Source: CAZAGT01 sp964484515
GTDB lineage: Bacteria > Desulfobacterota > DSM-4660 > Desulfatiglandales > HGW-15
NCBI GenBank assembly: GCA_964484515.1
Contig: CAZAGT010000050.1
Span: 1 to 20,030 of the forward strand
DNA: 20,030 nt
Direction of reading: 5' to 3'
In this document: positions 14,389-20,030 of the stretch, one piece after another
How positions within the stretch are numbered: position 1 is the first letter of the stretch
Layout of the letters: each line of letters opens with the position of its first letter
Notes under the pieces: generated by a model
The model's input: only the letters and a program-made list of their open reading frames with translations
Told to the model about the DNA's origin: nothing
The model's database searches: none
Program-made: the position numbers and the translations under genes

Positions 14389-16875
14389 ATGACATACTCT
14401 GTTGAGGTCATCAAGGAATTAGAAAAGACGGTTCGGGAGGCAAAGCTTCATAGACCCGGGCGTATTGGGCATTACGACCCCGGTGACCAACTGGAATACC
14501 AGCTGACCGGTGTCGAGGAAGGTAGCCAGGCTCAGGCACGGCTGGCCGTGGAGGATTTTGTGGGGGGCGGGTTCGCCGGGCAGGTTTATCGTGTCCGAAT
14601 CCTGGATCTAAAGGGTGAACCTGTCGCCGGCCTTACCGTCGGCGGCGTTTATGCCCTGAAGATCCTGATTCCGCCGAGCTCCTTCGCCAAGTTCTTTCGC
14701 GACGCCCTTTTCTGGGTGGGATTCCAGGGACCCTTTCAGCTTCAAGTGAACCCCACGGCGGGCCGGGCCGGCGCCCTGTGGCAAAAATTCATCCGACGAG
14801 GCGCAAAGCTCACATTTGGTGACGAGGGCGCGGTCGTCGATATTTACGCCACCCTTGTTGACCACGACCTGGGCAGCTGCGGCGAACTCAGCGAATGGGT
14901 TGCCGGCCGGACTTGGCGATTGGAGGCTGATGAGCGACTCGATCTGCTCAAACGCTGGTTGAAGGGACGACAGGTCGATGCAGCTCGGCTCGGCTCCCCA
15001 GAGTATCGCGCCAAACGGGAATTCATGCGACGCTTTGTGCAGCTCGTGCACCAGATGGGATGCCATGAGTTCGCTCGACAGTATGAATGGTCTACCTGCA
15101 AGAGCCAGCCAAATTGCCTCAAGCGGTTGGGCACTGAAGATCGCCCTTCAGAAGGATTAGTGGCTGTTGATTTCCGGGCCGGTCTGGCCCTCTTACCGTT
15201 CCTGCCGATGAGCCCTGGCGACTTCGCACTGATATTCAAAGGACTCCTGCGCGGCAGTATTGTGCAATTCGATCGGGGTGATCTCACTAAACTCGATCAA
15301 TTCGTGGCGACCCATCAGGCTGAGTTCGCCGATACGGCACCAATGCTTGCAGAATTGAAGGCGGCTGAGGACGCGTACCGGAATTCCCTGCCCGATATCA
15401 CCCATAATCACCTGCGACTGCTCTATAGTCGGAGCTTGTGGTCGTCTATTTTCTCCAGCTTTGTGACCGGATGGGGGATTCGGAATCTGATCGACAAGAC
15501 ATGGGATGGGCGCTTTCGCCAAAGACGGTTCCTTGCCCTCCTCTTCCTCCTCATCGGAATCATTCCGTTCCTGGGTCGGTTTTTGAGAAAGATCTGGTGC
15601 CGGCCGGACTGGCGCAAACACTACCGTGAGGCCCTGACGAGCCCGAATTATCTGAAACGTGCCGTGCGGGCAAGGGCGTCTGAGAACGTGATCGTGTGGT
15701 ATCGAGCAGGACGCATGAATGGTGAGCGCGCCTTACGGGTGGCACGGCAGGTTTGGCGCCTTGCCTACCATGTACCCCTATCCTGGCTGCCGCCGAGGCT
15801 GCATCGATTTCTGACCGACTGGCAATTTGCCAAGGAAAGGCTGTTCTATCTCACCGTACGGCCCGTTCGACTCTATTTCGACGCGAACCTCCGTGAGCAG
15901 TGGCTTCGCGAGATGGTCGCCGCGGGGCAGAAGAATCAGCTCCTGACCGAGGAGGACGCCAAGGTCATCACCGCACAGATCAAGGAGCCGTTTATTCAAA
16001 AGTATCTCAAGAGCCTGGCAGTACATGTCTGTACGCTACCGGTGACCCAGATCGTGTCCCTGATGTTGGCTGGAGCCTACGTGCTCCTGAACCCTGACCT
16101 ACCTCGAGCGCAAGCGTGGGCCATCGGATTGGGGATTATCGCCCTATTTCAGGTCGTGCCGATCTCGCCCGGCTCTCTCGTGCGGGGTCTCTACGTGCTC
16201 TATCTGGTTGTTCGCGAACGAAACTTCAAAGATTACAATATCGCCGTCTTTCTTGGTTTTTTTAAATATATCGGCTACCTGGCTTTTCCCATTCAGATGA
16301 CCTACCGCTATCCGGCCCTTGCCCGTTTCATGGCGGGTCATTGGGCAACAGAGGCCGTGCACGTCGTGCCCGTTTTCGGCGAACGGGGGGCCCTGCTGGA
16401 GCATGGCATTTTTCAGCTTTTTTATAACTGGCCCCTAACCTTGAGACGTCGAATGCGGAAGCGCAGCCAGCTGCGCGCTACGATGGTGCCAAGATACTGG
16501 CATATGGCCCTATGTGCGATTGCCGCGGCAGGGCTATTTACAGTGCTGGATGTGGGCTATCTCAAAAGCGCTGGTACTCTCCCGGGACTCAAAGAAATCT
16601 GGGCGCCAGCCCTTCTGGTTCCGTTGCTTTGTGGTGCCGTGGTGACTTTAGGCGCCGGTGGCGCGGCGTTTCGTGAACGCATCCTCGGCGCAGCCGCCTG
16701 CGGCACCTCGGTAGGTGTCATATATACGGCCGTATCCACCATTCTGGGCTCTGGGGAGCTGGGCACCGGCGAAGTGGTGACCGAGCTTCTCTGGAGAGTA
16801 TTTGTGTTCGGCATCTTCTCCGTCGTCGGCACTCTGTTGACGGAATTGAGGCTGCCGGAACCCAGCACGGGTTGA
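14389..16875 (+). CDS. Large membrane protein with N-terminal kinase-like domain, unknown family
   Basis: I cannot name this 828-aa protein. Residues ~53-265 show kinase-fold landmarks in order: a Gly-rich loop GGGFAGQVYRV (59-69), a VYALKIL strand whose Lys91 fits the ATP-binding lysine, a hinge-like DIYATLVDHD stretch, KSQPNCLKR (238-246) where the catalytic-loop Asn would be (Asn242), and VAVDFRAGLALLP (258-270) where Asp261 would be the metal-binding Asp of a DFG-like motif. The HRD Asp is not obvious, so this may be an atypical kinase (UbiB/ABC1-like) or a pseudokinase. From ~380 on, membrane segments appear at about 380-400, 545-570, 578-610, 617-637, 703-723, 739-760, 764-785 and 800-820, split by a long basic cytosolic-looking stretch (~400-540). 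It is apparently monocistronic. Confidence 0.85.
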   Translation: MTYSVEVIKELEKTVREAKLHRPGRIGHYDPGDQLEYQLTGVEEGSQAQARLAVEDFVGGGFAGQVYRVRILDLKGEPVAGLTVGGVYALKILIPPSSFAKFFRDALFWVGFQGPFQLQVNPTAGRAGALWQKFIRRGAKLTFGDEGAVVDIYATLVDHDLGSCGELSEWVAGRTWRLEADERLDLLKRWLKGRQVDAARLGSPEYRAKREFMRRFVQLVHQMGCHEFARQYEWSTCKSQPNCLKRLGTEDRPSEGLVAVDFRAGLALLPFLPMSPGDFALIFKGLLRGSIVQFDRGDLTKLDQFVATHQAEFADTAPMLAELKAAEDAYRNSLPDITHNHLRLLYSRSLWSSIFSSFVTGWGIRNLIDKTWDGRFRQRRFLALLFLLIGIIPFLGRFLRKIWCRPDWRKHYREALTSPNYLKRAVRARASENVIVWYRAGRMNGERALRVARQVWRLAYHVPLSWLPPRLHRFLTDWQFAKERLFYLTVRPVRLYFDANLREQWLREMVAAGQKNQLLTEEDAKVITAQIKEPFIQKYLKSLAVHVCTLPVTQIVSLMLAGAYVLLNPDLPRAQAWAIGLGIIALFQVVPISPGSLVRGLYVLYLVVRERNFKDYNIAVFLGFFKYIGYLAFPIQMTYRYPALARFMAGHWATEAVHVVPVFGERGALLEHGIFQLFYNWPLTLRRRMRKRSQLRATMVPRYWHMALCAIAAAGLFTVLDVGYLKSAGTLPGLKEIWAPALLVPLLCGAVVTLGAGGAAFRERILGAAACGTSVGVIYTAVSTILGSGELGTGEVVTELLWRVFVFGIFSVVGTLLTELRLPEPSTG

Positions 16876-17083
16876 GTCGACGGAAAGGCCTTTCTTAAAA
16901 GCTGAAGCGGATTACCTCCAAAGTGGAAAATCCCTTCACACTTTTTACCCGCCTCCACGCCATACCGTCTAAGCTATTAAAACCACTACCTAAACAGTCT
17001 CATGACGTACTGGGCATCCGGTATGAAGATTGCTCAGCGCCATAGGGAATGGTTCCACGGCATCACCGAATGCGGAGGTCGAT

Positions 17084-17647
17084 ATGCCCCTGCCCCTGGG
17101 TCACGCAGCGATTGGATGGACAACTCATACTCTCATTGGTCGGAAGCAGCCTTCATTATGGAATTGGCGCAAGGCCCTCTTCATCACACTTCTTGCAAAT
17201 TTGCCCGACATAGATATCGTCGCTGGCCTGATGCTGTACGGGAACGGAAGCGCCCTTCACCGGGGCCCCACCCATAGTCTTCTGTTTGCCCTCCTGACAG
17301 GTCTCCTGTCAGCGAACGTCTGGCGCCTCGGCCGATTTTTTCCACGGGTGGATTTCCGCATCTGTTTCTCGCTGATCCTCTCCCACGTGCTGGCCGATCT
17401 CTTGTTGACCAGTGCACCGATATCCTTTTGCTGGCCATTTGAGGTCAATTGGAGCCTTGGTCATACCGGATGGGCGGACATATTCAACTCGATCCTCTTT
17501 GATTCCTTCCAGGACGCCGGTATCATCATAGGCTGCGTGGCCGTACTCCTTTTCAGTAACCTCGTAAGAAGGAAACGCTTCTTCAGGACAATCGGAGCGC
17601 AGGCGCTGCTCAGAAGGAGGGCGAGGGCCGATCGATTGGCTACCTAG
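17084..17647 (+). CDS. YdjM-type inner-membrane metal-dependent hydrolase
   Basis: This 187-aa integral membrane protein belongs to the YdjM/DUF457 family (LexA-regulated membrane hydrolases in enterics; substrate unknown, related to phospholipase-like folds). Metal-ligand motifs are visible in order: LPLGHAAIGW (His7), LPDIDI (Asp42, Asp44), HRGPTHS (His59, His64) and SHVLADLL (His101, Asp105). Several hydrophobic segments lie between them, and the C-terminal ~25 residues are strongly basic (cytoplasmic). I choose ATG 17084 because GGAGG lies five bases before it and the family begins with this LPLGH segment; a TTG at 17030 would add 18 residues of non-conserved sequence. Confidence 0.85.
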   Translation: MPLPLGHAAIGWTTHTLIGRKQPSLWNWRKALFITLLANLPDIDIVAGLMLYGNGSALHRGPTHSLLFALLTGLLSANVWRLGRFFPRVDFRICFSLILSHVLADLLLTSAPISFCWPFEVNWSLGHTGWADIFNSILFDSFQDAGIIIGCVAVLLFSNLVRRKRFFRTIGAQALLRRRARADRLAT

Positions 17648-17677
17648 TGAGTCACCTCTCCCTTCCGCATCGGGCAT

Positions 17678-17711
17678 CTCGCCCAAGGCGGATAAACTTG
17701 GCAAAGGCGAG
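17678..17711 (+). other. Hairpin downstream of the hydrolase gene
   Basis: CTCGC and GCGAG pair at the base, CCAAG and CTTGG pair above with a one-sided bulge. It starts ~30 bases after the hydrolase stop. No T-run follows, so it may be an mRNA 3' end structure or a factor-dependent terminator, or it may belong to the dksA leader. Confidence 0.35.
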
Positions 17712-17867
17712 TGAACGGCCCGAAATAGACAAGCAGCTTTTGTTAAAGTAACGAAACCAGGTTCCGATAAGATCTGTATGCCCTAATGAGCCCCTCAGCC
17801 GTCATTCCGGCCCACAAAATGAGCCACGTGTACGAGGAGCTCACTTGAACCGAAATCAACTACAAAC

Positions 17868-18245
17868 ATGTTAACAGACCGGCAAAAGACATATTTTCGA
17901 GACATGCTCACGCATCGCCTGAACGAGCTCCTGACGGAAGGAAACCGGACCCTCAGCGGGATGAGCGATCAGGGCGACCGTCTTCCCGATCCTTCCGACC
18001 GCGCCACCATGGAGTCAGAGACGAGCTTCACACTCAGAATCCGCGATCGCGAGCGTCATTTGATCGGAAAGATAAAAGATGCCTTGACTAGGATCGAAAA
18101 CGGCACTTACGGCGTATGCGAGGAATGCGAGGAAGAGATCTCTGAGGCCCGACTAAAGGCCAGGCCGGTGACGACCCTCTGCATCGCATGCAAGAACATT
18201 CAAGAGAGGACTGAAAGGTCCGCCAAAATCCGACTCACCCCATAA
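17868..18245 (+). CDS. dksA: DksA/TraR-family C4 zinc-finger RNA polymerase regulator
   Basis: This 125-aa protein binds the RNA polymerase secondary channel and, with ppGpp, tunes rRNA and stress promoters in its family. The N-terminal ~75 residues form the coiled coil with the acidic tip DPSDRA (Asp41, Asp44), matching the functional DxxDxA of DksA. The C4 zinc finger uses Cys84 and Cys87 (CEEC) and Cys105 and Cys108 (CIAC), joined by the typical EISEARLKARPVTTLC stretch. All key residues are present, so it should be a true DksA rather than a redox-sensing Cys-poor paralogue. The ATG at 17868 lacks an obvious ribosome site: GAGGAG occurs only ~30 bases upstream. Genomes of this kind often hold several DksA-like genes, so the symbol is by family. 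Confidence 0.92.
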   Translation: MLTDRQKTYFRDMLTHRLNELLTEGNRTLSGMSDQGDRLPDPSDRATMESETSFTLRIRDRERHLIGKIKDALTRIENGTYGVCEECEEEISEARLKARPVTTLCIACKNIQERTERSAKIRLTP

Positions 18246-18271
18246 ACATCACAATATCATCCTATTAGGCT

Positions 18272-18290
18272 GCAAAGCGAAACGCTCTGC
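18272..18290 (+). terminator. Possible dksA terminator hairpin
   Basis: GCA-AGCG and CGCT-TGC pair around an AAA loop with one internal mismatch, 27 bases after the dksA stop. A T-run (ATTTTTT) follows about 10 bases later, which is farther than usual. Confidence 0.3.
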
Positions 18291-18332
18291 GGCCATTTGC
18301 ATTTTTTGGCACAGACCGATACTCAGCACAGA

Positions 18333-18346
18333 CCCTGCTTACAGGG
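18333..18346 (+). terminator. Short hairpin, possible weak terminator
   Basis: CCCTG and CAGGG pair around a CTTA loop, followed by a mixed pyrimidine stretch (CTTAATGCTTTCTTCC) rather than a clean T-run. Confidence 0.25.
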
Positions 18347-18444
18347 CTTAATGCTTTCTTCCTATCCTGCCATTTCTCAAAAATAAGGCCTCAAAACAGA
18401 CGTCCTACCTATAGCCTTTTATGCCGTTCTCCTTCTAATGTGTA

Positions 18445-18488
18445 CGTAGCCGCTTGATCGACCTGAGCAGGACGCGCTACGGATCAAG
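18445..18488 (+). other. Two interleaved complementary segments (alternative or pseudoknot-type pairing)
   Basis: CGTAGC (18445-18450) complements GCTACG (18476-18481), and CTTGATC (18453-18459) complements GATCAAG (18482-18488). The order a-b-a'-b' means the two stems are either a pseudoknot or mutually exclusive. It lies ~65 bases upstream of the Arg-repeat gene. Confidence 0.4.
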
Positions 18489-18554
18489 GGAGCGAGGAAG
18501 TTCGGTGTAAAAGACGTATGCATCATCACATTATGAGACCGCAGAAAGGTTCTG

Positions 18555-18767
18555 ATGCCTGCGATTGAATCTATTGAACAGTGGCACGATAACGGTGGCC
18601 GACGGCTGGGCTTTGACAACCGCCAATTCATCTACGATGCCCATATCCCGGAAAGACGGCTAGGTCCGGATAGGAGAAGCGGCTCTGATCGGAGAAGTGG
18701 CCTATCAGATCGTCGATCGAGCAACCGACGGAGAGCCGGCCAGGAACGAAGAGCCTCAACCAGTTAA
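18555..18767 (+). CDS. Small Arg-rich RRSGxDRR repeat protein
   Basis: Function unknown. This 70-aa protein has an N-terminal part with GRRLGFDNRQFIYDAHIPERR (residues 15-35) and then near-tandem units: RRLGPDRRSGSDRRSG, LSDRR, NRRRAGQERR. Roughly one residue in four is Arg and there is no Cys or membrane segment. I recall similar short proteins with a [DN]RRQFxYxxHIPERR-type core in deltaproteobacterial genomes, all unnamed. The charge pattern suggests binding to nucleic acid or to an acidic partner. The start has GAAAGG five bases upstream, and the frame is kept by the same motif that ends the protein at 9417-10361, so I take it as real. The PilZ gene follows 71 bases later. Confidence 0.75.
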   Translation: MPAIESIEQWHDNGGRRLGFDNRQFIYDAHIPERRLGPDRRSGSDRRSGLSDRRSSNRRRAGQERRASTS

Positions 18768-18838
18768 TCAGGTCCCGAGTCTAGGCCCCGGTATTAAGGG
18801 TGCGCCTGCGCTCATGCGCAGGAGTACGGCAGAGATAT

Positions 18839-19219
18839 ATGGCCGCCAGAAATGACATTGCCGAGCAAAGGCAGCACAAACGATTTCAGGCCAAAAACGG
18901 CGCGTTTGCCCTGCCCAAGGCATCTGTGAATACGCTGGGTCAAATCGTAGACATCAGCCAAGGAGGCCTTGCATTCAAGTACATGGCCTGGGGTGAGCAA
19001 AGCAATGAATTCTCTGAAATAGACATCCTGTTTGCCGAGCGCTTTTTCTATCTCCAGAACGTGCCTTGCAAGATCGTTTCAGACTCCGAAATACCCCTTC
19101 GGAATCCCTTCAGTTCGATCAAGATGAGGCGCTTGAGTGTGGAGTTCATGGCCATGAGCCCCAAACAGCGTTCCGAACTGAGGCATTTTATCAATAACCA
19201 TACGTCTCGTGAGGTATAG
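18839..19219 (+). CDS. PilZ-domain protein (putative c-di-GMP receptor)
   Basis: This 126-aa single-domain PilZ protein has both c-di-GMP contacts: RQHKR (Arg11, Arg15; RxxxR) and DISQGG (38-43; DxSxxG). A beta-barrel pattern follows, with a family-typical C terminus (RRLSVEFMAMSPKQRSELRHFI). It should bind c-di-GMP and act through a partner; none is identifiable here. ATG 18839 leaves the usual short N terminus. A GTG at 18800 would add 13 residues of non-conserved sequence with no spaced ribosome site. It sits between the Arg-repeat gene and a small lipoprotein gene on the same strand, possibly one transcript. Confidence 0.87.
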   Translation: MAARNDIAEQRQHKRFQAKNGAFALPKASVNTLGQIVDISQGGLAFKYMAWGEQSNEFSEIDILFAERFFYLQNVPCKIVSDSEIPLRNPFSSIKMRRLSVEFMAMSPKQRSELRHFINNHTSREV

Positions 19220-19240
19220 CCAGAAGACCAAAATAGTGAC

Positions 19241-19687
19241 ATGAAGAGCAAGGGCAATATCGGCCGCCGGAGGGCCATTCTATCAACAAGGAAAACACTC
19301 GTTCTTCTCTTCTGCTCGCTCATGCTTATACCGGCCGGCTGCATGCCTGTGGCTACGGAATACCGGCTTGATGGTTTTCACTATTTCCACAGAAGTTTTG
19401 CCCAGATCGAGGAGGATCCCGATCTCTATGAAGTGATTGAACTGGAAAAGGTCAGGGTCTACATCGTAGGCCAACGCAAGTTGTTCAAGTGGGAAAGAGC
19501 CGCGGCCTACGGATCCCCTTTACAGGGTTACGCGACCGACCGGAACGAGATTTTCGTCTTCGGCAAACGGGTCGGAAATCAGATCATCGTCGATCAATCC
19601 ATCCTGGGGCATGAGCTGAATCACCTGCTCAACTTCAGCAATCCGAGCGTCGCCAATCCGGACGAGCTCACCGAGTTGGGGCTGTAG
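19241..19687 (+). CDS. Small lipoprotein with HExxH motif (putative metalloprotease)
   Basis: This 148-aa predicted lipoprotein has a basic n-region, a hydrophobic stretch and the lipobox IPAGC (Cys34). The mature ~115 residues hold one clear feature near the end: GHELNHLLNF, in which His124, Glu125 and His128 form an HExxH zinc motif. Glu142 and Glu145 in DELTELGL could supply the third ligand. The domain is very short for a peptidase, and the protein ends only 20 residues after the motif, so it may be a minimal metalloprotease or a degenerate one. It starts 21 bases after the PilZ stop; a clear ribosome site is missing. I do not recognise a named family. Confidence 0.72.
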   Translation: MKSKGNIGRRRAILSTRKTLVLLFCSLMLIPAGCMPVATEYRLDGFHYFHRSFAQIEEDPDLYEVIELEKVRVYIVGQRKLFKWERAAAYGSPLQGYATDRNEIFVFGKRVGNQIIVDQSILGHELNHLLNFSNPSVANPDELTELGL

Positions 19688-19854
19688 ACTCCTATTTACA
19701 TCCTCTGTCGCGCCCCCCGGCCCACAAGGGCTCGCCTGTTCCGTGCCTCGTCACGGACACCCTCCACGCCCTAACGGATTGTTATAACCCGTGAATTTCA
19801 AATATAGAGCCGACATCCGGAGCCGCGATTGATGGCCCTTTCCTCTCGGACCTA

Positions 19855-19884
19855 TTGACAACCGTAAAGGAATTCGACTTAAAT
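19855..19884 (+). promoter_or_regulatory. Candidate sigma-70 promoter near the right edge
   Basis: A perfect TTGACA (19855-19860) and TTAAAT (19879-19884, 4/6) are separated by 18 bp. It would transcribe repeat copy B and whatever lies right of the window. Confidence 0.45.
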
Positions 19885-19936
19885 GTCGGAATCTCGTATG
19901 AAACGTCATGAAATGGGGTCTGTAATACCCTATTGC

Positions 19937-19967
19937 CCGGCCATGGGGGTCTCTTTTCAAGAAACGA
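19937..19967 (+). repeat. Copy B of the ~30-bp dispersed inverted repeat
   Basis: This copy is on the plus strand and matches the minus strand of 37-66 with two substitutions and one inserted base. The core CCGG[T/C]CATGG[A/G]GG is followed by TCTCTTTTCAA and AAACGA. The copy lies ~50 bp downstream of the promoter-like site at 19855-19884. Confidence 0.5.
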
Positions 19968-20030
19968 AACGTTATCCGCTCGAACGCTGAAGAAGCTTGC
20001 AAGCCGTTCGGCCCCGAGCTCACGGCCGAG

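Larger units (their letters stand above)
18246..18554. other. 309-bp gene-free region between dksA and the Arg-repeat gene
   Basis: No credible gene is seen. It contains the hairpins at 18272-18290 and 18333-18346 and the interleaved pairings at 18445-18488. TGGCAC at 18307 has no partner TTGC at sigma-54 spacing. Confidence 0.5.
19688..20030. other. 343-bp right-hand end without a clear gene
   Basis: It contains a hairpin TCCGTG/CACGGA (19740-19757), a promoter-like pair (19855-19884), a 30-codon frame (19898-19990) with GGA seven bases upstream of its ATG, and repeat copy B (19937-19967) inside that frame. The short frame could be a leader peptide of a gene to the right, but nothing confirms this. 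A 90-codon minus-strand frame over the area has no recognisable content. Confidence 0.5.

Noticed and set aside
18306..18322. TGGCAC after dksA as a sigma-54 promoter
   Set aside because: The expected TTGC position reads GATA.
1..20030. CRISPR arrays, tRNA, rRNA, integrase or prophage genes
   Set aside because: No regularly spaced repeats, tRNA-like cloverleaf or mobile-element proteins were seen on reading both strands.

Overview
The window looks like a chromosomal segment of a Gram-negative (two-membrane) bacterium of moderately high GC. It encodes outer-membrane lipid-transport proteins (MlaA, MlaE), several lipoproteins with Sec signals and lipoboxes, an RND exporter, a DksA-type RNA polymerase regulator, a PilZ protein and a well-formed sigma-54 promoter. 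The small Arg-rich 'DRRSG' proteins, the AAA_32/Lon-type protease and a MITE-like repeat recall Desulfobacterota, Nitrospirota or NC10-type genomes, but the lineage cannot be fixed from this sequence. There is no rRNA, tRNA, CRISPR array, integrase or transposase, so this is mostly resident chromosome rather than an island.

Layout. (1) 152-4405, minus strand: an envelope block of an M48 metalloprotease lipoprotein, then a 560-bp gap holding a MITE-like element, then mlaA and a STAS-mlaE fusion that overlap. (2) 4440-9005, plus strand: behind a good sigma-70 promoter, a three-gene unit of an RND/MMPL exporter, a PhnD-like periplasmic binding protein and an outer-membrane TPR-type lipoprotein. 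This is the component set of the BstABC sterol trafficking system. Together with Mla it makes the left half of the window a lipid-traffic neighbourhood. (3) 9226-10361: a sigma-54-driven gene for a soluble protein with a Zn-ribbon-like module and an Arg-rich repeat tail. (4) 10758-14261: a stand-alone CULT-domain (bacterial cereblon-like) protein, an AAA_32/Lon-type protease with intact proteolytic dyad but a Walker A motif lacking its lysine, and a bifunctional-nuclease (DUF151) protein. (5) 14389-16875: a large membrane protein with kinase-like N-terminal motifs and no family I can name. (6) 17084-19687: a YdjM-type membrane metal-dependent hydrolase, a DksA/TraR protein, a 70-aa Arg-repeat protein, a PilZ protein and a small HExxH lipoprotein.

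Most notable points. The CULT gene lies directly upstream, on the same strand, of a Lon-type protease. Eukaryotic cereblon is itself a fusion of a Lon N-terminal-type domain to CULT, so the pair could be a damaged-protein recognition and degradation module (inference). The BstABC-like operon beside mla genes suggests non-phospholipid (sterol or hopanoid) export. The kinase-like membrane protein appears undescribed. The same 'RRSGxDRR' repeat ends two unrelated proteins 8 kb apart.
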